Of a stretch of 23,700 nt of DNA, positions 1 through 7,978 are shown piece after piece. The DNA is from Stentor coeruleus (Eukaryota; Ciliophora; Heterotrichea; Heterotrichida; Stentoridae), in assembly GCA_001970955.1 (NCBI GenBank), contig MPUH01001115.1, positions 1 through 23,700 of the forward strand. Direction: 5' to 3'. The translations under genes and the position numbers were made by a program. Position 1 is the first letter of the stretch; every line of letters starts with the position of its first letter. The notes under the pieces were generated by a model. The model searched no databases. It was not told the DNA's origin and saw only the letters and a program-made list of their open reading frames with translations.

Positions 1-230
1 CTCTTTTCTCTTAAACATTTTTCAAACTTTTTGCCGTTTAGTATTATTTCTACTAAAGTAAGTTTGTAGTAGATGTCTATTATTTGTTTTTTTAAATTTT
101 CTCTTAAGATTGTTCTTGCATCATTATATAATGGGCATTCTTCTATAATATGTTCTTCGTCTTCAATAGTTTAGGACAGGAAACACAGAAGGGACTTATT
201 TTTAAGTGTCTTGAGTACTGGCACATCATT
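1..230 (-). pseudogene. Decayed zinc-knuckle tail, probably from a non-LTR retroelement reverse transcriptase
   Basis: No intact gene. Read on the minus strand, one frame gives SPFCVSCPK (about 193-171) and the next frame continues as IEDEEHIIEECPLYNDAR and then a lysine-rich helix to the window edge. The spacing Cys-x2-Cys, acidic run, His, x4, Cys-Pro-x-Tyr, Arg is the pattern seen at the C-terminal zinc-binding end of many LINE-type reverse transcriptases. A frame change near position 170 separates the two Cys from the His-Cys half, and the fragment runs off the window, so it is called a relic. The motif is seen; the retroelement origin is family knowledge plus inference. It could instead be the tail of an unrelated zinc-binding protein. 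Confidence 0.4.
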
Positions 231-326
231 AAATTCTAATCATACTTGAAAATTACAAAAAAAGCATAATTTTATATAATAGTCTCTAAACTTATGTTAT
301 AGGCAAAGATATGAGAACATTGAATT

Positions 327-1046
327 TTATAAATCCTCAACCATTACTAAAAGTACTACCGCTAATACTCTAAGTATGACTAAACTTATTATAGCAATCA
401 TACAGATTTTTTTCTTAGAATTACTCTGATGATTATTAACTATAACAAGTTCTTCAGTAGATTTATCTGTTTCTTTATAACAATTTCAACCATTTCTTCA
501 GTTTGATATAAAAATACTCCTTGTTCTGATACTAAATTTGCAGTATCTTTAAACATCTCATTTACTGTCACAAGTTCCTGGTGAAGATCTTCAAGGTTTT
601 TTCGTCTTTCTAAATTCTTCAAAGCTCTGAATTCTGAAGAGTCTTGTACTGCTAAATGTTCGCATTCAACAATATCATCAATTTCTGCTCCTTTTTACTC
701 TTCTTTCTGAATGAGATCCTCATTTAATTCAACTTCTTCAGTTGGGGGTTTGATCCTTATAAGCATCTTTTTAAACTGACTTTCTAATGTATCTAAATGT
801 TCTTTATCATTAGCCATGAATCTTGGTCTACTAAAAGCTTCTTCCAGATGTCTTTGAGCTTTTATCAACTCTTCAAAAAGCTTTTTTTGTATATTTTTCT
901 TATTAGAATTTTTTTTTTTTAGATATAATAATGTTTTTCTTTGCATTGTTATATACTTTAGCTTTCTGTGAAAAACTTTTTAGGCTCTTGCTTATATCTT
1001 CAATATCAAAATCAAAAGAATCTCTTAGTTTCTGATATGTCCCCAT
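327..1046 (-). pseudogene. Syntaxin-family Qa-SNARE, broken in three places
   Basis: Read 1046 to 327 on the minus strand, the pieces line up in order with a syntaxin. ATG at 1046 opens MGTYQKLRDSFDFDIEDI and an N-terminal helical region. A Habc-like region follows to about 700. The SNARE motif is at 600-480 (DLHQELVTVNEMFKDTANLV, then SEQG and TEEMVEIV). A basic KKK stop and one hydrophobic anchor (ICMIAIISLVILRVLAVVLL) lie just before TAA at 327-329. Three lesions break it: a frame change in a 12-A run near 910-921, an in-frame TAA at 695-697, and a one-base frame change near 476-481 inside the SNARE motif. The 14 nt around the TAA begin GT and end AG, but removing them breaks the frame, so an intron does not rescue it. 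Syntaxins mediate vesicle fusion, and the central residue of the Qa-SNARE layer is Gln. Either a pseudogene or a locus with several sequence errors; I favour a pseudogene. Confidence 0.75.
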
Positions 1047-1768
1047 AAAAAAGCTTATAAATAATCATATTCACTGACCAATCTTATATATTATTTAAAA
1101 ATGAACTCATATTTTATTTTCAATCAAAATACCTGAATACATATTACGTTTTATTATTCTTCAATTTAAGAAATTTTATAAAACTCAGCTTATTATTTTT
1201 ATATGCTTATTTGATCAAAGCTTGACTTCTTAAAATTATCTTAATAAACAGGCTCTTTGATAAAAATTTTGGAATTTTTTCTTTCAAGCTTTTCATTAAT
1301 ACCTTGATGCTAAATTCATAACCTTCTAGTATTTAGGTTTAATATAATAAGGACAATAATATTTACTTGAAAAAAAATATTGACACCAAAAAACTGAGAT
1401 TTAAGAATCTAAGCTAAATTACTTTAAAAGAACAAAAACGTAATTTCGAATAATTTAGAAAGTTTATAAAACAACTCTAATCAACTTAACTCACATCAGC
1501 CGATATCATTTCGTTATCCAAAAATTTATTAGTCTAATAAAAATTACTAAAAGCCTCATAATCTAATTTTATCAATTTCATTACATAAAAACACACTATT
1601 TGTATTTAATTTTATTTAACCCTTTATTCACCATAATATATTCTATAATCATTATACAAATAACAATAAAAAAAATACAGTCTTAAAACCTAACAACTTC
1701 ATCACCAAGTCTAAATTTTTCTATTAAACCATAACAAAATTTTCTAAATATCATCAATATTATCTAAT
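1047..1768. other. Intergenic, no gene seen
   Basis: About 720 bases with no convincing reading frame on either strand and no recognisable protein remnant. From about 1450 to 1768 the plus strand is C/A-rich and G-poor, so the minus strand, on which the adjacent hydrolase gene ends, is G/T-rich. This matches the gene-oriented bias described in the findings. Confidence 0.6.
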
Positions 1769-3433
1769 CTACTTACTAGTAATAGTTACAGTCGTATTGA
1801 CCTTCTGAGTCACTCCTACAAAACTGAAACTATAATAATTTGGTTTAAAATTCTTATAAGAACAACTATACCCAACTCCCAAATTCACACTATCCAAATC
1901 ATCATCATTGGCAAATTCAGTAATATCCGTACACCCATTTCCATAAGTATTATTAACCATAACATTCATCCCTGAATTATAATAAAACTCTTGATGGGCA
2001 AAAAGAATAGTTGTATTATTAACATTTGGATCTAAAGTAAAAACTGTAATAAAAGCTCCTGTTGATGTATTAAAATTAATCATAATAGGTACACCTTGAT
2101 AATAAGGTACATAAGTTCTTGCTAAAGCTTTAACTTTATTTGATTGTAATGTTCCATCTACATTATAAAATCCTTCAGACCTTTCAAAACCAGCCGATGT
2201 TGTAAAGTCTGAATAGTTTTTAAACTGCCAATAAGCCCAGCCTGCAAGGTTATCATCACAAGCATTAGCCACAGAGGTTATTTCATTAACACAATTTTGA
2301 CTATCAAAACATGCGCCGAACTCAGAGATTATAAGCCCAAGGTTAAGGTTTTTAGCATCAATAGCTCTTGAAGTAATACGTGCATAATTAAAAGCTGTGC
2401 AAATATCAGTGTAGTTTAAAGCTGGCTCACCATTAGCACAAATTGCAACTCCTGCTTGGCAGCAATAGGAATGGTCATTTAAAATCATTCTATTCATATA
2501 GCTTGAATTTGCAATTGGTTCAGTAAAGCCTATAGGGAAAACCATACCTCCTAGAAAAGGCATAACATCTCCTTGTATTGGTTCAAAAAACACAACTGCA
2601 TCAGGATCATTTTCACTCATAATTCCTTGAGCTTTCTGATACATTGGGAATAAATTCACATAATCATTAACCCCAGGAATAGCTGTCCAAGGTTCAGTAA
2701 ACATATTCGCCGCTAGAGGTTCATTAATAATATCATATCCAACAATATAAGGATTTTTACCTATTGTTTTTGTTACATGGTCCCAGTATTTTAAAAACCA
2801 ATCTTGATAGTGGTCTTTATTTGTATAAAGTCTTGAAAATCCATCAGCAGCTTCTGGAGTTGAGTAATACCAAGCAAACATTTTTTCAGCACAATCAGAT
2901 AAAAGTGGATTACCATTTTGATCAACTTGATAATGAAGTTCTGAGAATGGATTACAAGCACCAAGCATTTGTAATATACTTCCTAATGGACCTTCACATT
3001 TATCTGTAAGGTTAGATGCATAATAATCTGGAACACCTTCTCCACATATTTTTCTTGAAAACACATCTTGATGAGCATCGACTAGTGTGTAAATACCTTG
3101 ATCACCTAGAGCATTAATCATATTGGTAATAATGCTAAGATAAGTATCGTTGTATTTACCTAAAGAATATTCAACAGCTTCCCACATAACACCAAGTCTA
3201 ATAAAATTAAACCCCCAGCTTGTTAGATTCAAAATGTCATCAGGGGTCAATGAATCCTGTGGACTAAATGTCTGATTGTTAGGAAAATACGGTGGAAGCT
3301 TATAAACAGCATTGACTCCATGGAAAATGACTGTCCTTCCGTATTCATCTGTAAACATCCTGGTTTCTGGGTTGATTTGTATCCTTTGTCCTGTAACTAA
3401 ACTTCCAAGGCTAAAAATCGATAAGAGAAACAT
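1769..3433 (-). CDS. Secreted GH5 endoglycoceramidase-like glycoside hydrolase
   Basis: A 554-residue protein without stops or visible introns. Residues 1-15 form a short signal peptide (MFLLSIFSLGSLVTG), so it should be secreted or enter lysosome/food-vacuole compartments. The GH5 TIM barrel spans about 20-440. HGVNAVYK is near 38-45 and VDAHQD at 118-123. The acid/base Glu238 sits in INEP, and the nucleophile Glu371 in ISEFGA. DHSYCC (320-325) fits the active-site His loop of endoglycosylceramidases. About 445-554 is a beta-rich C-terminal domain, as in bacterial and metazoan endoglycoceramidases, which cleave the sugar-ceramide bond of glycosphingolipids. Many Asn-x-Ser/Thr sequons and Cys residues suit an extracellular enzyme. 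All eight Trp codons are TGG. The start lies 100 bp from the LSM6 stop on the same strand. GH5 family is secure; glycosphingolipid rather than another beta-glucoside as substrate is inferred from the motifs. Confidence 0.92.
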   Translation of the reverse strand: MFLLSIFSLGSLVTGQRIQINPETRMFTDEYGRTVIFHGVNAVYKLPPYFPNNQTFSPQDSLTPDDILNLTSWGFNFIRLGVMWEAVEYSLGKYNDTYLSIITNMINALGDQGIYTLVDAHQDVFSRKICGEGVPDYYASNLTDKCEGPLGSILQMLGACNPFSELHYQVDQNGNPLLSDCAEKMFAWYYSTPEAADGFSRLYTNKDHYQDWFLKYWDHVTKTIGKNPYIVGYDIINEPLAANMFTEPWTAIPGVNDYVNLFPMYQKAQGIMSENDPDAVVFFEPIQGDVMPFLGGMVFPIGFTEPIANSSYMNRMILNDHSYCCQAGVAICANGEPALNYTDICTAFNYARITSRAIDAKNLNLGLIISEFGACFDSQNCVNEITSVANACDDNLAGWAYWQFKNYSDFTTSAGFERSEGFYNVDGTLQSNKVKALARTYVPYYQGVPIMINFNTSTGAFITVFTLDPNVNNTTILFAHQEFYYNSGMNVMVNNTYGNGCTDITEFANDDDLDSVNLGVGYSCSYKNFKPNYYSFSFVGVTQKVNTTVTITSK

Positions 3434-3533
3434 TTATTATTATCTAAATCCTAGTTAAACTTATAAGAAAATTATCAAAAATCTTTAAAAAACAAATTAT
3501 ATAATCACTATGCTTAAAAAAATATGTGTTTAA

Positions 3534-3722
3534 TTAGCCTATAGATTTAGAAAGGTAGTAAATATTATTGCCACGTATAAATATTATACCAGAAGAGTCT
3601 CTGAGTACTATGTTTAAACTCCCATCTAAAGCTTCTAAGAAACCTGTTACTTCTTTACCGTTGTTAAGTTTTACTATGACTTGGCTACCTAAGACTTGTT
3701 TGAAGAATTCAGGTGTATTCAT
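3534..3722 (-). CDS. LSM6: LSM6, U6 snRNA/mRNA-decay Sm-like ring subunit (short form)
   Basis: A 62-residue Sm-fold protein. Residues 5-15 give the N-terminal helix (EFFKQVLGSQV). Sm1 follows as VKLNNGKEVTGFLEALDG SLN with the conserved Asp-Gly and Asn, and Sm2 as IIFIRGNNIYYLS. The FIRGNN signature separates LSM6 from SmF, which has IRCNN. LSM6 belongs to the LSM2-8 ring on U6 snRNA 3' ends and the LSM1-7 ring in mRNA decay. The usual protein is near 80 residues; here the loop between strands 3 and 4 is cut to about six residues (LRDSSG). The DNA shows no intron or frameshift there, so the loss looks genuine. Its upstream DNA (3723-4100) is almost free of C on the plus strand, that is, C-rich and G-poor on its own sense strand. 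Confidence 0.88.
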   Translation of the reverse strand: MNTPEFFKQVLGSQVIVKLNNGKEVTGFLEALDGSLNIVLRDSSGIIFIRGNNIYYLSKSIG

Positions 3723-4709
3723 TTTAAATATAATTTTACAAGTGTTAAGTTTTAGGAATATAATCTTTTTTAGGGTTAGATTTTGATGATTTTTTGTTGA
3801 TGTTAGGGTGAAATTATGATGAAATTTTATTTATGAATAGATGAGGAATTTGTAATAGTTTAGGTTTTTACTAAATATTTTTATTGTATTTACTACATTT
3901 ATATGGTTTGCTAATTTTCCATAGGTATTTTGTAATGTTATAGGATTCGATTGTAAATGATAATATGGTGAGTATTTAAAAGAATCCTATTTAGGTAATT
4001 AGATATTTGAAGACAAAATGATAAGTAAAATTGGGTTTGTGTAGAGAAATTTATGAAATAGTTATGTTATTTATAAAACTTATATATAGGAATTAATATT
4101 CAAAAAATTTCACTATAAGCTTGTTTAAACTGACACTAAAAGCCACAATTTCTAATTATCCTATCACTTACTATAGTTTATTCCTACAAAATACCTCTAA
4201 ACTAATATCCCATAACAAACCAATAAACTACAAAACAAAAACCAAAAAACCTTATCATTCTTTACAATTTTTCATATAAAGTTCATCAGCAAAAAAACTA
4301 CATCAAAATTTCTTGTCAATCCAAAAACCTCTCCTTTATTTTCTTCTTCTCACAACTTAATCATTCCACTTAAAAACCAACATTTTCCTTAATACCCAAG
4401 CTTATCCTCTCAAATTTTCTTAACCTAATCAACCCTAAAACTATTTTTTTCCCAACTAAATTCCTCTAATAAACCAATCATCTGCTATTCAATTTATCAT
4501 ATCATCATCCATCCTAACTTCAAAAAAAAAAACTTATCATGAAAATTTTTAATCCGAAATACTTCAAATCATCCCTCCAAAATAACACAACTAAAATTCT
4601 AAGCTTAATCCTAACATCAAAAAAATAATCGCAAACCCAAAAAGACTTCAAAAAAAAACTTAACATAAAATGGATTTTAGGTCATAAAGCATTTTACCAT
4701 TAATTATAA
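3723..4709. other. Divergent intergenic region with a sharp G/C strand switch near 4100
   Basis: This is the shared upstream DNA of LSM6 (minus) and cytochrome c (plus), with no coding signal. On the plus strand, 3781-3840 has 13 G and no C, while 4201-4260 has 16 C and no G and 4321-4380 has 19 C and no G. The switch falls at about 4080-4130. Each gene therefore has C/A-rich, G-poor DNA in front of it on its own sense strand. The promoters of both genes must lie here, but I see no defined motif. Confidence 0.65.
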
Positions 4710-5045
4710 ATGTCTGATTTACCTGGGAACGCCGCTAATGGGAAAAAAATCTTCACTAGAAATTGCCAGAACTGCCACAATGCTGCTAAAGGTGGAAAAC
4801 ATGCTGTAGGCCCTGCTCTTTGGGGTGTTTATGGAAGAAAAATTGCCACTGGAGCAGGATTTAAGTATTCAGGTCCTTTGTCTTCAAAGAAATCTCAAGA
4901 ATGGGATGCTGATAATCTTCACAAGTGGCTTGAGAACCCTTCAGGATTTGCACCTGGAAACTCAATGGCTTATGCTGGATTGAAAGTAAAGGATGATAGA
5001 GATGATTTGATCAAATTCCTTTTCGAAGCTAGGCCTAAGAAGTAA
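4710..5045 (+). CDS. CYCS: Mitochondrial cytochrome c
   Basis: A 111-residue soluble cytochrome c, full length for the family, with no introns and a TAA stop. The haem-binding CQNCH is at 19-23 (Cys19, Cys22, axial His23). GPALWGVYGRK follows at about 34-44. The second axial ligand is Met86 in GNSMAYAGL, and the C-terminal helix is DDRDDLIKFLFE. It carries electrons from complex III to complex IV in the intermembrane space; like other cytochromes c it has no cleaved presequence, and haem is attached after import. The chosen ATG gives MSDLPGNAANGKKIF, matching the usual N-terminal helix. Flanks are strongly skewed: C-rich upstream and G-rich downstream on the sense strand, as seen at other genes here. 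Confidence 0.95.
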   Translation: MSDLPGNAANGKKIFTRNCQNCHNAAKGGKHAVGPALWGVYGRKIATGAGFKYSGPLSSKKSQEWDADNLHKWLENPSGFAPGNSMAYAGLKVKDDRDDLIKFLFEARPKK

Positions 5046-6150
5046 ATAACCTTTCCGTTAAGGATAAATATTAGTGTTTTTTTGTTTAATATAAGATATG
5101 GGTTTAGAACTATTGTGATAATTGATGATTGGTGTTATGATTGTAATTATTTGTATGGGAAGATAAGGTTTAAGTGGAGCCTGTTGTGGGTTAGTAAACT
5201 TTATAGTATGATTTTCTTCTTTTTTTTTAGTTTTTATAATGAGATATCGAGAGAAAAAGGCTTATATGACTAAGTGGAACTTGTAATGGCAACCATTTTT
5301 TCATTTTTGATATTTGTGTTCGTCAGAAATTTATAAATATTAGCGATTGCTTTGTTAGTTTTGGCTAAAATTAGGTTTTTGGAGATTAAGTTGGAGTAAA
5401 AAGTAATAAAGAGAAGGGATAGGCAATAAGTTTTGTTTGTTTTTTAAAAGTTTAAAGGATGTGATGAAGAAGGTGGGATATTTTAACAAAGTTGTAGATA
5501 ATCATTAAAAAGTTATCAAAGTTGCTGTATAAGACTTGTGAAGTTAAAATAATTACTTGAAATCATAATAAAGCTTTATATTTCTGATTGAGGTAAAACA
5601 TATTAATATCATTACATGTTTAAATGCCTATAAATAGCATTATAACAAAAACTAGCTTTGAAATATATCTTATTATGTGGAAATCTTAATATATTTGAAT
5701 TTTTCAATATTACACTTGATAAACTTATACTAAAAAATACTTTTTTGAAATATTTGAAAAAATAAGGGACCTTTTCGATAAAGGATTTGAGAAGGAATAA
5801 TTTGTCTGAAATATTCTTATAATGGTATTATAAAGTATGCTTTTGTATGAAAAAACTTAAACTGAAATAAAGTTTACTTAAAAGCATTATTAATTATTNC
5901 TTAAACTGAAATAAAGTTTACTTAAAAGCATTATTAATTATTACAATATTTAGAAATTTAGAAATTTTAATTTCTAAGAATATTTTATGATTCTGTTTTT
6001 TAGATTAATTTCTAAGAACTCGTTGATTTTGAAGGGTTTCAACACAGAGGAGAGTCCAAAAAATAGCGTTATTTTGTTTTAGCTTATTTCAAATATCTTT
6101 TGAGTGTATAAGCCTCATTATGAACAAGAAAGATTATGTGAGTAATAGAA
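5046..6150. other. Gene-poor intergenic DNA after cytochrome c
   Basis: No convincing gene. The first 200 bases after the cytochrome c stop are G/T-rich (5101-5160: 16 G, 1 C). The short frame at 5082-5273 has no family features and lies in this biased DNA, so I do not call it. The stretch also contains the artificial duplication around 5899. Confidence 0.6.
5856..5942. repeat. Assembly join: 43-bp identical copies on both sides of a single N
   Basis: Positions 5856-5898 and 5900-5942 are the same 43 bases, separated only by N at 5899. This is what results when two overlapping contig ends are scaffolded without merging. It should be read as one copy, not as a biological direct repeat. Confidence 0.9.
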
Positions 6151-6169
6151 TTTGACTTTTTTCCTAAGA

Positions 6170-6480
6170 TAAGAACTGGATAAGTCTAAAGAAGTGACCA
6201 AGTGCAGGAAATGCGATTTTATGCAAGATAAGTGACTCGAAGTCATAAAAAACTTAAGAGAAATACTAGAAGCTTCTTAACTATCATCAAGAAAATTACT
6301 TACTGCTGGGCAGAAGAAAGCTTATAAGCAGATAATACATTTTTTGCTGATAGAAACTGATCAAACCAGAACGAATTTATGCGTATTTGTAAAAGATCCT
6401 TAAAGGTGTGGCAAAACATTAACATTAACACCTCTAAAGGATTATTTCATGACTAGATAAAAATCATTAGGCTAGATTAA
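6170..6480 (+). pseudogene. Possible relic of a PIF1/Helitron-type SF1 helicase N-terminal motif
   Basis: One plus-strand frame, interrupted by stops, reads KEVTKCRKCDFMQDK, then a helix, then LLTAGQKKAYKQIIHFLL, then NLCVFVKDP-stop-RCGKTLTL. In PIF1-type helicases a conserved Gln motif (L-x-x-x-Q-x-x-A-Y/F-x-x-I) precedes a strand ending in a Walker A loop of the form DGPGGTGKT. The same order and rough spacing occur here, with a TAA at 6401-6403 in the glycine position of the P-loop. At least three stops make it non-functional. The match rests on two short motifs, so it is tentative; another P-loop ATPase is possible. Confidence 0.35.
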
Positions 6481-6705
6481 TGCGCTATTACAAATAATTA
6501 TAAACCCTAACTTTATTATATGATTGAAAATATACATACCTAAATATCTAACATATAAAAATAGCCGTATATTTCCTAACTAAATATGAATAAATCAAGT
6601 TGCATTATAATTTCTATAATAAAATCAACTTTCCCACAAATATCAAAAATGATTTTACTTAAAATTTCTAATAATACTTCCTAAATTAATAGTGACATAA
6701 GTCAT

Positions 6706-7350
6706 TCACATATCTCGAGGTTCTTCCAAACTAAACAGATTCGAAAAGTAATCGATGCTTGGAATTTCTGCACTTAACTTTCTCAACCTACTAGGTCCTA
6801 TAGATGTTCTAGCTCTTAAATCAGGATACGCAGACAAAATCCCTTGTGTTAAAATCGGTCTATAAGGAGTTGTCCTTCTATTTGAACAGCTAATATTCCT
6901 TTTATATTTTTCCATAGATTCATTCCATTTGCTTATTTTTTTCAAATCAACGCTAGGTCTTGCTTGAACTAAACTCTTAAAAATTCCTTTATTTTCAAGA
7001 TTAATTCTACCAATTTCTTTTTTCCTCCCAGGATAATTTAAAGACTTTTTTTCTTTAATTTTTTTAGGTTTAGGATTTACAGATAAGATACTATATAACT
7101 TTTCTAGTAATAGCATGTTATGAGTTTCAATTTCATTTTCCCTAAATAGTTTTCACCTTTCACGACGCATTTGTTTTTTCTTGCTTGTCGGACCGCTTGT
7201 TATGCATGAATAATCTGTCTGAGAAAAATTTTCAACTATTGGTTTGATGCTTTGCAAGTTTTTCTCATGATTATGGATTTGCTGCCAAAGCCTGTATAGT
7301 TTTTACATTAGTTTGGTAGCAGTTAGAGTAGGATCTCTCCTAGAATTCAT
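6706..7350 (-). CDS. CFAP97/hemingway-domain-like ciliary protein, two 15-nt introns
   Basis: Three exons on the minus strand: 7350-7307, 7291-7157 and 7141-6706, giving 204 residues and ending in TGA. Without splicing the frame hits TAA and then TGA. Removing the two 15-nt GT-AG introns restores one frame from the ATG at 7350. The N-terminal part contains KKKQMRRERENEIETHN, then MLLLEKLYSIL, a basic linker, YPGRKKEIGRINLENKGIFK and SLVQARPSVDLKKISKWNES...YKRNIS. This order (Arg/Glu-rich helix, asparagine-containing 'ENxxxxxxLxxI' helix, then a Pro-containing 'xxRPSxD' segment and a Trp) resembles the CFAP97/hemingway (KIAA1430) domain of ciliary and axonemal proteins. The C-terminal 60 residues are basic and low in known motifs. 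The gene model is strong; the family assignment is from memory of the pattern. Confidence 0.8.
7142..7156 (-). other. 15-nt intron (second intron of the CFAP97-like gene)
   Basis: Sense sequence GTGAAAACTATTTAG, phase 2. It contains an in-frame TGA. Removal joins GAA-AG to G-GAA-AAT and keeps the downstream frame. A is at position 10. Confidence 0.9.
7292..7306 (-). other. 15-nt intron (first intron of the CFAP97-like gene)
   Basis: Sense sequence GTAAAAACTATACAG, phase 2. It contains an in-frame TAA. Removal joins CTA-AT to G-CTT-TGG. A is at position 10. Confidence 0.9.
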
Positions 7351-7381
7351 ATTTATTTAAAAAGCTAAGATAACTTATAGA

Positions 7382-7757
7382 CTATTTTTTCAAGATTTGT
7401 TTTAAAAATAACTTAGAAAGGTTGTGCTCTATATTCCACACTACGACTTGGGGATAAGGTAATTTTAAGCAAGAAATGGAAAAATTATTTGTAATAAAAA
7501 TAAAAAAGTCATTTAAAAATCTATTCAGGTATTTATACCTCATCAATTCACTTTTTTTATCTTCTTTTATACTTTGTAGCACATTGCTTTTACCTGAGGA
7601 TTGTTCTCAAGCATCCAGGATGGAAGGAGGCATATTCTTGTTCATCCTTGGATTTCTCCATTCGAATTCTTATTGGGTATTGTATTACAATCCCTTGACC
7701 TTTTGATAGATTTTTCTTGATTTCTTTCCTTATAGGGTGGACAAAGCAGCTTTCACC
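7382..7757 (-). pseudogene. Fragments of a dynamin/Mx-like GTPase G domain, possibly a tandem relic
   Basis: Two minus-strand frames carry G-domain-like motifs. Frame 1 (7757-7590) has GESCFVH, where a P-loop GKS would sit, then LSKGQGIVIQYPIRIRM, which resembles the G-x-GIVTRCPLxLxL segment that follows the P-loop in dynamins and Mx proteins, then EYASF. Frame 2 (about 7632-7382) has PPSILDA-stop-EQSSGKSNVLQSI, close to the dynamin G1 segment (PSIxVxGDQSSGKSSVL), with TGA at 7609-7607 where Gly is expected. The second P-loop lies downstream of the first fragment, so this is either two head-to-tail relics or a rearranged one. No switch or G4 motifs are found. Dynamins remodel membranes. The motifs are seen; the origin is inference. 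Confidence 0.42.
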
Positions 7758-7817
7758 TTAGAAATAAGGTTTAAAATTAGTAAAATTTTAATCCTAATTC
7801 AATCATGCTAATTTTGC

Positions 7818-7839
7818 AATGGAAGATAAAACTTCCATT
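7818..7839. repeat. Perfect 8-bp hairpin after the minus-strand coiled-coil gene
   Basis: AATGGAAG and CTTCCATT are exact inverted copies around a six-base loop. It lies about 140 bases past the stop of the gene at 7979-8650. A 3'-end role is conceivable, but a short stem in AT-rich DNA may be chance. Confidence 0.3.
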
Positions 7840-7978
7840 ATTTAATTATTATTTATAATTTTACTATATTAGAATATCAAAACTTTTTCCTTTAAATATT
7901 TTTATCAGCATAGTTGCACTGATTTTCCAATAATTCCAAGAATAAAACTCAAATTATGCTAATACTATTTACTAAACA

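Noticed and set aside
684..697. GT...AG segment around the in-frame TAA of the syntaxin relic as an intron
   Set aside because: It is 14 nt long, lacks the usual length, and its removal shifts the frame into an immediate stop.
2764..3009. Open frame antisense to the GH5 gene
   Set aside because: Shadow of the real gene on the other strand, with no independent signal; the same holds for frames opposite LSM6 (3568-3786), the coiled-coil genes (8301-8642, 12986-13240, 20439-20714) and the basic protein (9080-9471).
5082..5273. 63-codon frame downstream of cytochrome c
   Set aside because: Starts with a non-ATG codon and translates G/T-rich 3' flank into a Tyr/Phe/Ser-rich string with no motif.
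6396..6442. Imperfect inverted repeat ATCCTTAAAGGTGT / ACACCTCTAAAGGAT
   Set aside because: It has a mismatch and a bulge, a loop of about 18 bases, and overlaps the helicase-like relic; likely chance in AT-rich DNA.
7476..7706. 76-codon plus-strand frame (MEKLFVIKIKK...)
   Set aside because: It is antisense to the dynamin-like motifs, and its hydrophobic residues are those expected from the opposite strand.
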